Shown: piece after piece, positions 39,937 to 51,255 of the stretch | Numbering within the stretch: the first letter of the stretch is position 1 | Layout of the letters: each line of letters starts with the position of its first letter | Assembly (NCBI GenBank): GCA_009741485.1 | Contig: CM019218.1 | Location: 35,774,387-35,838,386, forward strand | From: Malurus cyaneus samueli | Taxonomy: Eukaryota > Chordata > Aves > Passeriformes > Maluridae | Direction of reading: 5' to 3' | Length of the DNA stretch: 64,000 bases | Program-made: the position numbers and the translations under genes | The notes under the pieces: generated by a model | Told to the model about the DNA's origin: nothing | The model's input: the letters and a program-made list of their open reading frames with translations, nothing else | Database searches by the model: none

Positions 39937-39999
39937 CCCGCCGGGTGAACCGGCTCCGCTCTCCGGGGCTGCCCGGGCCCGCCCGGCGCCGCTGCTCCC

Positions 40000-40181
40000 G
40001 GGATCGCCTCACCGGGGCCCGGCATCGCCTCACCGGGGCCCGGCATCGCCTCACCGGGGCCCGGCGCCGCTGCTCCGGCTCGGCATCGCCTCACCGGGGC
40101 CCGGCGCCGCTGCTCCCGGGGATAGCCTCACCGGGGCCCGGCATCGCCTCACCGGGGCCCGGCATCGCCTCACCGAGGCTC
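40000..40181 (+). repeat. 21-bp GC-rich minisatellite
   Basis: A 21-base unit starting GGCATCGCCTCACC and ending GGGGCCC recurs at 40000, 40021, 40042, 40082, 40140 and 40161. A variant copy and GGCGCCGCTGCTCC spacers lie between. The unit is divisible by three, so open frames carry a RHRLTGA heptad, but this is repeat translation rather than evidence of a gene. Confidence 0.9.
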
Positions 40182-40429
40182 GAGCCCCCGCGACACACGA
40201 GTGCCCCGGGGCTTGCGTTTGGGCTTTTTGTTGTTTGGAGTTTGTTTTTCCTGACTAAAATGACGTTAAAGACCAGCGAGTTTTACAGGAAAAATTACGC
40301 AAACTTCCTGAAAAATCACGGATCGTTTGGAGGGTGTGCAATCCATTACAGTGAATATTCAGCTATCCTTTTATGTCTCAGAAATAACCTCGGCCTCGAT
40401 GCTTGGCTCAGCACTCATGGTGCACATGA

Positions 40430-40870
40430 TGCAGACGCTGCCACAGCTACGGCTTCGGCACAGGCACGGGTACAGCATGGCCACAGCCACTGACAGAGAC
40501 ATGGTGGCCACAGCCACTGCCACGGCACAGTCATGGCCACAGCACAGCTATGGACAAAGACACTGCCATGGTCACAGCCACAGCAACAGCATAGGCATGG
40601 ACAAGGACATATCACAGAAAAAAAGGCCATGGTCAGGAGCACAGCCATGGGCAAAAAGGCACACGGCCACAGTCACAGCACAGGCACAGGCATGGACATG
40701 GCCATGACCATGGCCACAGGCATTGCCAAAGTGCCATAGGCACAGCCACAGGCACAGCATGGCCAAGGCTCTGCCACCGACAAGGCCACATGCACAGACA
40801 GAGACAAGGGCATGGCCACGGCACAGACACGACCAAGGACATGACCTATGGCACGGACATGAACATAGAC
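40430..40870 (+). repeat. degenerate CATGGCCACAG-type tandem repeat
   Basis: Imperfect units built on CATGGCCACAGCCAC and GGCACAG alternate over about 440 bases and grade into the cleaner hexamer array on the right. It is probably an older, diverged part of the same array. Confidence 0.75.
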
Positions 40871-41440
40871 GGGGCCACGGCACGGACACCGACATCAACA
40901 CGGACACGCACACGCACACGGACACCAACACGGACACGGACACAGTCATGGACACGCACACGGACACGGACACCGACATGGACACGCACATGGACACGCA
41001 CACGGACACCAACACGGACACGGACACACACACGGACACGGACATGGACACGGACACGGACACCGACATGGACACGGACACCAACACGGACACGGACACG
41101 GTCACGGACACCAGCACGGACACGCACACGGACACGGACACGCACACGGACACGGACAGGACACGGACACGGACACCGCAGGACACGGACACCAACACGG
41201 ACACGGACACACACGGACAACACCGACACGGACAGACACGGACACAGACACGGACACGACAGGACACGGACACGGACAGGACACGACGACACCGACTGGA
41301 CAGGCACGGACACACACGGACACGGACACGGACATGGACACGCACACGGACACCAACACGAACATGGACACGGTCACGGACACAGGACCCACAACACAGG
41401 ACACGCACACGGACACCAACACGCACACGCACACGGCAGT
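40871..41440 (+). repeat. CACGGA hexamer satellite array
   Basis: About 570 bases are made of the hexamer CACGGA with variants CACGCA, CACCAA and CATGGA. The minus strand reads TCCGTG. The unit has no stop in any frame, so all six frames are largely open and spell dipeptide repeats (TD, RT, HG; VR, VS, CP). These long frames should not be taken as proteins. Higher-order patterns, such as CACGGACACCAACACGGA, recur several times. Confidence 0.93.
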
Positions 41441-41570
41441 GCCGCCCGCCCGCCGCCAGGGGGCAGTGCCGCCGCGGTCCGGGCCCGCGCTGCCCTCACG
41501 GCGCCTCGTCAGCGAGCGTGAGGCGGGCGGGGTTGATGGCGGCCGCGCCGCTGAGGCACCCGCGGCCTGG
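41430..41570. promoter_or_regulatory. CpG-rich island, right half
   Basis: Immediately after the hexamer array the sequence is GC- and CpG-rich for about 140 bases and then drops to average composition. Together with 39770-40230 it looks like a single island split by repeat expansion. No coding exon is recognisable. Confidence 0.5.
41453..41467 (+). promoter_or_regulatory. CTCF motif, plus strand
   Basis: The plus strand reads CCGCCAGGGGGCAGT, a near-perfect CTCF core that shares its first 12 bases with the minus-strand motif at 39922-39936. It points right, so the pair is divergent. Confidence 0.7.
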
Positions 41571-43406
41571 GGACAGATCCCTTTCATCTTCTTACACTGC
41601 TCCATTGCGGTTTTCTCCACTAGGACGAGCAGCAAAGAGTGAGTGGGGTTGGGGTCCAAGAAAGAAGATCAGATCATTTCAGAAGGAGGAGTGAGAGAGC
41701 GAATAAACAACTTCACAGCTCTTTTTCACTTAGAAAGGGGGATATCTGTAGCATAGGCAAGGCTCTGGCCCACACGCCTCACCAGCGCAGGCGGTGGCAA
41801 GTTTCAGGACCAGAACAGCCATCAGTAGATTCCAGCACAGCAAGTTCTGTTTTCCTTTGATTAAGAGATTGGGTGCGAAGGGCCAGCCACCAGTCAATTT
41901 GGGGAAAAAAATCCACAGAAACGAAAGGAAATTGAAGCAATCCATTTCTTTTGAACGTAAGGGTGAGGTGGCACAAATGTCATCCAAATTGCTGAGTATC
42001 TCAGTATTGCCTGTGTTACGCTCACAGGTCAAAAGCATTGTGAAGGCAATGAGAATATCCTACTGCCAGGGCATCTGGGCTATGTCAGAAAGACTTGCTG
42101 CTCTCTGCTTTCTTTGAGCTAAATGAAAATTCAGTAAGTTGTGGAGTTAAATGCATCATCCTCCTCCCTCACAAGCTTTTGGAGGTGACAGATGTTTCCT
42201 CAGGGCCTGTTATTTTAGACACCTCCATGATTTATATATCTCTGCAAGCCTGGTGGGTGGAATTGGATGTCACAGACAAGCTGAAAATAACTTGTATATG
42301 CTCATATACCGACTCTGATATCTAAAACTCCAAATCTAATCAAATGATCCGTGCCTGGCAGATGTATCAAGATGTACAGATGGAGAAATGATGGGTTGAA
42401 CGTGAAGTTGAAATGTTCAGTGGAGAGCATGGCAAGGCCTCTGCAGTAACGTTGTACACAGCAGAACCACTGTGGCTTAGTCCTCATCATTGTTTTGCTA
42501 AGATAGGCAGTTGAATACAGATAAAAAAATTGTATTTATAACCACGTGCAGTTCATTGTGGGATCGTAGAACTGGACAGACTACCTTTGGTCTCTGCATG
42601 AGAGGTTCAGGAGATGCCTGGAAAGGCGATTACAGAGCTCCATTTGGATGTGTAGGTCCTTCTCAGTAGAAGCTGTGCTTGGGGGAATTCTGCCGTGGGA
42701 CCTTGGAATGTCAAGCTGTTAACACCTGGTCAAGTATTTTGAGATAGCCTGTTGGAAGAGGCAGACAAATAAATATGCTACAATCACACATGCCCAGCAT
42801 TCCAAAAACCTGGTAGGTGGCATGTGTATGGCACATAGGCATGTACTGGACTGAAAGCCCAGTGTCAAGACTAAGATGTAAGGGAATGTTCTCAAGTGAA
42901 CCTCTCGGAAGTGGAGGTTTCTGCTTCCCACCATGTGTGGAGCCCAGGGATTTTCACCCAGCCGCTTATTAAATTTTCCCCTGAGTGCTGCCTGGCTTCC
43001 TTTGGGTACAGCTCAGAACAAGCATTCTCTGGGAGATGATAATATTTTCCAAGGCTGGGCCATTCATCCATGCCCGCCTCTAGAGAATATGGAGAAGCTG
43101 TGCAGAAAGGGCTTGGGCACACTTGTCCACACCCTGTAGCCCGCAGTAGACATTCACAGCCTGCCAAGGTAAACTGCGTGAGCAGTGCGCCTGATTCACA
43201 GCCAGGTCTGCAGCAAAAGCAGTGAGTGAAGAGTGGCAGAAATTTAACTCCTTGGGAGGGACTGAAGACAGAACTCGCAGCAAACAACCCAAACTCTTGG
43301 CAGAAGCACGTATCTCACAGGTATTCCTGCCAGAGTTTCTGCTGTAACACGTCATCTCTGCATTTAAAGTCTGTTTTGTTTTGGGAGGACTTTTTTGTTG
43401 GGTTTT

Positions 43407-43423
43407 GGGGGGGGGGGGGGGGG
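43407..43423 (+). repeat. poly-G tract (17 G)
   Basis: Seventeen consecutive G follow GGGTTTT. Such a run can form a G-quadruplex and its called length is often unreliable. Confidence 0.85.
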
Positions 43424-45069
43424 TTCCTCAAAATTCACCTCCAGGCATTTGTTGTCACTTACCTGAGCGCTTCCCAAACGCTGGGTTTAAACTTACTGCT
43501 GTCTCTAGTCCCTTTTGATCACCAATATGTGATGACTCAGATCTGGAGCCTAACCCAGTGCTGTCACTCAGGAATTGTTCAAGCTACCTGTTTTAATTCC
43601 TCAGAGATTTTCTGGATTCAGCATGTGCTCCTTTCCCTTTTGTCAAGTGCTCCTTTCTCTTTTGTCAAGGACACATGACTTCCACTTTTCCCCTGCATCT
43701 TCCAACTTCCCGGTCCCCATGATTGTTTGCTATTCCTTTTCCTTCTTTTGAGTCTCTCTGCCAGTCTCTCTGCCATGAAGAGTCACACAAATACTTTGGG
43801 ACGTGTGGTGGAGGTGACGGGGGATGTTAATTCTGCTCTCAGATGTCCCTTTAGAAAAAAATGTATTCTTTTAAAACTCACAAGACAAAAGGATTTAATT
43901 TTTAAGCTATGAACAAATAATTTGTTCACAGTCAAAATATTTGTGGTGATAATGGTGCTGTGCCCTGAGGGAATTAATTCAGTTATCACTTTCCTGCTCC
44001 CAGCTACCTCAGTCCAGTGATGTCCCATATTATATCCCAGTCCAAGACTCATGGCCTCACTTGCAGGAGGAAAATGCTGCATCTTTAAAAAACTTGGGTG
44101 AAATTTTAAGTGGCACAGCAGGAGTAGAACCCAAGGTCTTCTGCTGGTTTACTCTTACCCAAGACAATTTACACCTCTCTGTCCAAAACTCTGGATGCTG
44201 TCAGTGGGATAAGTAGTATAAAATTTTTATTCTGTCTGGGATGATGTGAGTTCTGTTTGCCCTTGCAATGTCTTGATGTGTGTGTGTCCATATGGGAGTG
44301 TGGTAGCAGCTCCCCTTATTGTCAGCCTACAACTGCAGTGGAAAAAATAACGTAGAAATATCATGTAGTTGTTTATTTTTTAATTGTGTTGTGTGGTGTT
44401 TTTAAAAGGCCTCCCAGTTCTCCTATACTCGTTGCAGTCCAGGAAATTTTGTGTTTATTAAGCACTGTGTAAATTTGCAGCTCTCTATAAATGTAAAATC
44501 AATAGCAATGATAACAGCAGCAAAGTGCTCAGTCCAGCCCTAGTAATAACCCAAGAGTGCTAATTTCTTGATAAGGTCACTTGCTTCACATAGGCACCTC
44601 CTCTCTATGTGAAAACATAGGGTGCAGCACAGAAGATGTTTGTGTTCCCTGACAAGACAGGAGACTCTGAAAACATGTAGGTGGAAATTCCTCTTCCCTT
44701 CCAGGTTCCCTTTAGACCTGGTTTAGGATTCCCAGGTGGCTTACTGCCATTCAACTGGCCTCTGTCATGACCTTCCCAAGGAGTTCTCTGGTAGACCTGA
44801 GAAGCCAAGATAAATCCATTCCCTCCTCCCTGCCCTCCTTGACAGTGGGCTTGGTGTTATCTTGCTCTGTGGTGGGTGCATAGATACCTTTGGGCTTTTT
44901 TTTTGCCATACTGCTGCAGCAAATCCAATCCATCTGCACAACAGTACCCTTTTATTTTCTTCTTCCCTGACCTCTGTGTGCTAACACATCCCTAAGTCCA
45001 GTGACCTTCGGCACAGAAGAATCCTCTTTAAGCCCCTATCCCAAAGGTGGCAACTCCTGCTATTAAATA

Positions 45070-45215
45070 AAAATCATACAGTAATAATCACCAGAGGGCT
45101 GGCAGGGACTTCAGGAGGTCTCTGAAGCTATCTCCCCCTCTCCAAGGTGGAGTCACCCAGAAGCAGAGCGTGACAGTATTAAATGCTTCCAGTGAATACC
45201 GCAGCCTCCCCAGCA
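45070..45215 (-). mobile_element. possible CR1 3' relic
   Basis: ATCATACAGTAATAATCACC followed by GGCTGGCAGGGACTTCAGG and AGGTCTCTGAAG resembles the inverted CR1 3' end (GGTTGGCAGGGACCTC AGGAGGTC). Similarity is short and imperfect. Confidence 0.35.
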
Positions 45216-48200
45216 GCCCCCTGTGGCCCTGGAGCCCATTCTGGAGAAAAAGCACTTTCTTGAGCATGGCACAAATCCTTCCACCTGAAAATAAGGCTGA
45301 TAATTACTTGTTCTTCTTCTGGTGGATCTGGAGTAGAACTGATCATTGTCTGCTTTACAGAACCTTTATATAATAACAAAACAGCTTTTAGAGTAACTGA
45401 GAAAGAGGTGTTTGCTCACTTGCAAAGTCAGGAAATTCCCTGCCAATGGACATTCTTTGTCGGGAATCCTTTGCCAGCATAGGCTGAGCACTAAGCCCCA
45501 CAATCTGCATTTTCCTTTTGAATGACTCCCACAAAATAAACCAAATATCACATCCAAGGAGATTTATTACATCCCTTCCAAGGGCGAAGCATTCCTCAGC
45601 TACATTCCACTTCTGTCTTTTGTGCTTAGGAAAGGGGAAAAAAATCGCTGTGATGCTTCTGGATCCCACCCCTCCAGGGCTTCTGTCGTTAATAAAGTCG
45701 AGCAGCTGGAGCCAGATTTGTCAGACTAGTCCTGAATGGCTGGCTCGCTCCTGCTGCAAGAGTAGCACCATCAGAGCAGCGCTAGGATTCCTGCTTCTGC
45801 TGGAAAACTATTAAGTCGTGGCACCACGTTTCCTTTCGTAAAACCACCTTTTGTTGTTCCCAGTGACACCCTATCCCCGTGGCAGCAGCTTGCCAGAGTG
45901 GATTTTCTCGCTTCCTAGCTGCTTTGCTTTCTCCTGCCTCTGCATGATGCAAGAGTTTGCAATGCTTTTCGGGAGCTCAGATGTGCTCTCAGAGACTCTG
46001 CTTGAAGCAATTGCTCTCTCCAGGCTTTGCAGTGAAGCTTTTATCCAGATGTGTAAATGAAGGTATGCATAGAGGGAGGACAAGAAGGTGAAACCTCTGT
46101 TGTGTTATCTGAGCTTAATTAAGTTTCTTCCCTAGGCAGTTGCTAATTGATTGACCCCAGGACTGTAAAAGGGAGCAAATTTACCAGAGCTCATTAAAAG
46201 AGCAGAATTTGGAATTTGATTTTTTTTTATTTTATAGATGAATACCTTTGACTAACATCTTGCTGACGGATATTCATGAAACAAACTCTATCCAGCAAAT
46301 GTTGGTAGGTGGATTTGGCTTTTTAAACCCAAATGAGAGGAGTGGTGAGTACACGGATGCCTGTTCATCATCACTGTGTCCTTTGTCAGCATTTGTAGCC
46401 ATCACTTAACTGGAGCTCTGATACTGCTTTCTGCCCCAGCCAAGGCTGTGCTAACCAGTCTGTCATATCTTCCAGCAGGTATCAGGTTCATTTCAGTTTC
46501 ACGGGCTTCAAAAGCTTTTCACAAAATTGACAGAAAAATCCCTCCCCAAACCAAAATTCAGTTCACCCACCATAAAATGCAGCCACTGCAGGTGTGGATG
46601 AAGCCAGGTGTGCAACAGAACAGGGAAACACCCCAGTGCAATGGTGTAGTAAGTGGAGAAGGAGAAAAGATGCTGTGTCCAAGAGGAGCTGCTGCAAGAA
46701 CAAAGGGAAGAGGATTGTCTTCTCCCAAGCAGCTGGAACATGAACTTTACCAAAAATGCAGAGATTATGTGCAATCTGACAGTGTTCACATCTGTCTTAC
46801 GCAATCGAACTCCCACCCCGAGGCACGGTCTCAGACATACTCACCCCAGCGACAGTTGCCTTCTTTTCAAATACCTCAGGGCACCATTTGGAGGCCTCAT
46901 CTCCAAGTACTACTTTTGGCTTTTTGTTGGTGAGGTTAGACACAATGGGAGCTCATCCTGGCAGGACTGAGACATAGCCAGTGTGCAGAAAAGGCCACAG
47001 AAGATAAGGTATACAGAAGGGTATGGAATTTATATGCATACCTGAAGATGTGAAGGTTGAAGGACAGCATTAGGAGCACAAGGCTGGAAGAGCCAGGTGG
47101 CAGGCAGCTATTAGAAGGCCAGTTTTCACAACCAGCCCACCAAAAGCTCCTTGTATCACTTGGAGCCCGTTGACTGTGGCTCCAGTCAGCCATAAAACCA
47201 TTTCAGATGGGTTTTAAAGCTATTTGTAGTGTGGAGGGAAAAGCCCTACTGTGCAGAAAATTGAAAAAGTAGTGTGCATACCCTGGATGTGAGGTGTTGC
47301 AGCATGTTTGACATTTTTCCCGTCAGCCTGTGAGTTGCTTCCCCTTTTTTTCCTTGCAAGGACAGACTGGTGTCCTAGTCCCTCCAGTTCTTCATCCTCA
47401 AAGAACATGCTCATCTGTCCTGAAATGACTTTATATATTCTATGAAGGCTTTCAAAAATATGTTAGAATTGTCAGCTGAGCAGCAACATGGACAGATGAC
47501 ACCTGTCCTACATGTGTTTGTTTCACTGTGAACACATCTCTACAGTTATGATTGCCTACCCCTGTCCTAGGCTTGTTCATTTCTAGGCCCTTCAGAGCCC
47601 TTCTGAGTTGCTTTTCAGTCTCTTCTGTTCGTAAAACGTTTAACAACTTTGAGCATTTACAGGAAAGTTCCAAGTTTCACGCTGTATTTGAAAATTGCTG
47701 GTTTGTTGGGTCTCTGGTTTAGGTAGTGATTCCAAGAATAAATCCCTAGTTGTAGCTATGAGGAAGAGGGATTGTTACTGTCTCTGTAGTGAAATTACAT
47801 TTGTTGACAGGAGGAACCGACCTTCCAGGAGAAGATATTGCTGAGGAAGAGAGGAAACCAAATGTCTTCTCCTTAGAGCACATGGACTTCCTCCCCCTGA
47901 GTGCACCAGTGACCTTCATAACTGTCTCCCCTACTGTTTGCTCTGTCTGCTTCTTTCTCTTTCTTCTTTTCCTCTTTCCCCAACCACACCCACTATTTAA
48001 CCATTTAGATATAAAAATAAAAAATAAGAAAACCACCCAACCCACTAGACAGAGGGTTTGCTAAAGAAGGGTAATTTTAAAAGTAAATCTTTGAGGTCAG
48101 TGTGTAATTGTACCATTGGGACTATGTGATCTGAGACAAAAATAATCCACTGGGTATCTGGTCAAGAAGGAGAGGATGGCAGCCTGCAGAGGGGGAAGAG

Positions 48201-50334
48201 TGATTTACATGGGATTTACTAGGCAGCAGAAGACCAGATGAAATTACTTGCTGGCACCAGAATTAATATTTGTATAGAATACTGCAAAATATTCTGTCTG
48301 TGATGGGATCATTACAGCTGCTGTTCAGGTCACAGCTGGATCTGTGCCAGGCAGGCACTGGGTACTTCCTGGAAATTTAATGGTCTTCCACAGAAATAAA
48401 GATATGATGTGAAGTATATTTATATATTAACTAGCTCACGAGGAACATTTCTGGTTTGATGTGGACTTTAGGGTGCTGAGGTTTCTTAACAGTTTTCCAT
48501 TTTCAAAACCCTGCTTCAGGTACTTTATGAAAACCTGTTTTCTTCAAAGGGTTCACAGGACTATAAGCCATGCCCTTGGAATAAAGAATGATATTTTCAC
48601 CCCTATAAATTCCAGTTCCTTTCTTTGCAGCTCCTTCTCAGTTATAAGTGACAGCAGTAAGTTATGTAGGCCAGTCATATAATGTATTTTACCACTATTT
48701 TCGCTAGTGTATTTAGAAGGAAGAAGTGAGCCTTCTAAGTGCCCAAGTATCTCTGCTGTCTGCTAGCCCTGCTAGGGGGTAGGAGGACCACACCACAGTG
48801 CTTTGTTTCGTTTATCCTTCTGGCAGAGACAGTGGCAGCACCCATCACTTGCAAATAACAATGCTAATTCTCACACCGGGGCAAAACACCACCTGTTTAC
48901 AGAGAACCATGATTCCTGGCTTCAGAGGTGGCTTTATGAGACCAAGCAGACTTTCATCTCTGTCAGTCCTAAGACTGAGTTACTTTCACAATATCCCAGA
49001 TAAAAGCACCATAAAAATCAGTTGTATTGTAAAAGAAGTTAAATTTGAGAGGAGGGAGCACTCCTGTATATTTATGCCAGCAGCTGGGGGTATAGAGCTT
49101 TACCTGAACTGATGCCACTTGTATTTCCACTCCAAAGTGCCCAGCCATGAGATCTCTCAGATTTCACTGCAGTTCAGTATTTTCCTTCTCAAACCACTGT
49201 CTGTGCATGAAAGGATTTATTTTTAATCAGAGGCCAAAGCTGGTTGCAGGGGTCTTTACTTTGTGACCTTCAATTCTGTTTCTAGGAGGAGACAGTGGGT
49301 TTCAGTACTTCCCAGAAGACATGCCACAGATTCAGGAAGTCTTGCTGCCTCCCCTTTATTTAAGTGCTGGTTACACAGCCCCACCAGGATCCATTGCCGT
49401 TGTAAACCACGTTCACGGGATAAGCAATTTAGGGTTTAGAGTCATTGTAGACCAGCCCTGGAGACTTCATGCAATTGTTTTTCATCCCTCTAACACCCAC
49501 AGTTCTGCTAGATTAAAGTTACTGCACAACCCAGACACTTTCTGACTTGAATTTGAGTTGGGAAAGACACACAAGACACAGGAATTTGTGTTGTAAATTA
49601 GATTTCTCAGATTTCAGTGATTTGTCATGGAAATGTGGCTCAATCTATATGCAGTCATAGAAACGTTTCACAAGTTCAAACTCTTCTGATGCTATTAACT
49701 TCCCCAGTGTGGCAGGGTGCAGTGACTGTAGGAGGTAAGGTTAATTTCAAATCATCTGTGGTAGAAAAAAGAGATGGCACCCCACACGGGGAAGCATTAA
49801 ATCTACAAACTGAGGACTAAGCGAGAAACCATTCCCCAGTCCTAGAGAACTGCGTGAGAAAACTGGATTCTTGGATCAATTATTTTGTGCCTCTTTGTAT
49901 CCCTGTCTAACAGGGTATATGATGCCTCTTAGTGCAGCTCAGGTCAGTGGGACAGCACTCAAACACTATACCATATGCGTTGTGCTCACCCACAAGCCAA
50001 ACCAAAACTGTAATTCAGAGCTCAGTCAGTGGGGATGTTCTAAAAATAATAGGATTGAAATCAGTAAAGTACGGTTTCCTAGATTTGCCCACCTATGTTG
50101 GAGCCAGGGGGGTGCATTTTCAGCCAAGTTCCCTGCAACTGTGAGAAGTCATCTAGGAGCAGGGAAGGTGAGAAGCTTCCACATTCCCTGGAATTCAGGT
50201 GCTCAGGCTTTGAGAAAGCTGATAAATGTTCTGAGATACTTGGAGAAAGAAAGATCTCTGGCAACTCTGTTAGCCCTTTTTGCCACACAAACTAGAATCT
50301 CTCATTTCTCTAGTACATATTTTCCTAGAAAATC

Positions 50335-51255
50335 TGGCTGCTTTTGGCTTGGATGGTGGTCTCTTCATGGGTAAAAAATTGGCAGGATGGCCAGGCCCAG
50401 AGAGTTGTGGTGAATGGAGCTAAATCCAGTTGGCAGCTGGTTGCTAGTGGTGTTCCCCAGTTTTGGAGCTGGTCCTGTTGAATATCTATATTGATGGTCC
50501 GGACATCGCAATAGAGGGCACCCTCTGTGAATTTGCAGATGACACTAAGTTGTGTGGGAGTGTTGCTCTGCTGAAGGATAGGAAGGCTCTGCAGAGGGAT
50601 CTGGACAGGCTTAATCAGTGGACTGAAGATAACTGCATGAGGTTCAATAAGGCAAAGTTCTGGGTCCTGCACTTGGGTCAAAACAACCCCAGGTAGCTCT
50701 ACAGGCTTGGAAAACTGCCCAGCAGAAAAGGACCTAGGAGTGCGTGGTCAACAGCAGCTGAACATGATCCAGTGTATCCAGGTGGCCAAGAAGGCCTGTA
50801 GCATACTGGCCTGTATCAAGAATAGTCAGCAGGACCAGGGCAGTGATCCTCCCCTCTACACAGCACTAGTGAGGCCACACCTCGAGTGCTACATTCAGTT
50901 TTAGGCTTCTCACTTTAAAAAGGCCATTGAGGTGCTGAAGCACATCCAGGCGAGGACTGATCTCTTCTATCATGCCTGCAGTGAAAGAACCAGAGGAAAT
51001 GGCCTTAAGCTGAGACAGAGGAGATTCTGATTAAATATTAGAGAAAAATTTCTCACTGTTAAGGTGGTCTGACATTGAAATATGTTGCCCAGGAAGGTAA
51101 TGAAATCACCATCCATAAAGGTGTTTAAAAGGCATCTGGATCTGTGCTGGATTATATGGTTTACTGGTTTAAGGGTTATAGTGGTACTGCTGGGTGAACA
51201 TTTGGACCTGATGATCTTAAAGGTCTCTTCCAACTTTGATGATTCTATGATCATC
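50335..51255 (+). mobile_element. CR1 LINE, RT region to 3' end
   Basis: The plus strand encodes the RT motif [14 protein letters not shown], then [19 protein letters not shown] and [12 protein letters not shown], then ENCPAEKDLGVRG. It ends with the CR1 3' UTR and terminus GATTCTATGATCATC. Stops and frameshifts break ORF2, and the 5' part is missing. It is an inactive copy in the intergenic region. Confidence 0.92.

Larger units (their letters stand above)
39770..40230. promoter_or_regulatory. CpG-rich island, left half
   Basis: GC and CpG content rise abruptly at about 39770 and fall after about 40230, where the sequence returns to AT-richer composition. It contains a CTCF motif and the 21-bp minisatellite. 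It could be an unannotated promoter or an insulator. No coding exon was recognised. Confidence 0.55.
41571..50334. other. intergenic sequence, no gene recognised
   Basis: No known exon was found. It contains a 17-base poly-G run at 43407-43423, and open frames of up to 185 codons (46376-46933, plus strand) that lack any known domain. A weak CR1-like relic may lie at 45070-45215. The region may hold non-coding exons or enhancers that cannot be recognised by reading alone. Confidence 0.5.

Noticed and set aside
40000..41440. Tandem arrays as a CRISPR array or telomere
   Set aside because: There are no unique spacers between conserved repeats, the genome is vertebrate, and the unit is not TTAGGG.
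40572..41694. Long open frames on both strands (up to 323 codons) across the hexamer array
   Set aside because: They are translations of a stop-free hexamer repeat, giving TD, RT, HG, VR or CP dipeptide strings in every frame. Nothing but composition keeps them open.
46376..46933. 185-codon plus-strand frame
   Set aside because: No recognisable domain, no splice or promoter context, and length within chance expectation for a 64-kb window.
49871..50374. 167-codon plus-strand frame just upstream of a CR1
   Set aside because: It runs into the CR1 fragment in the wrong frame and has no domain or homologue that I recognise.
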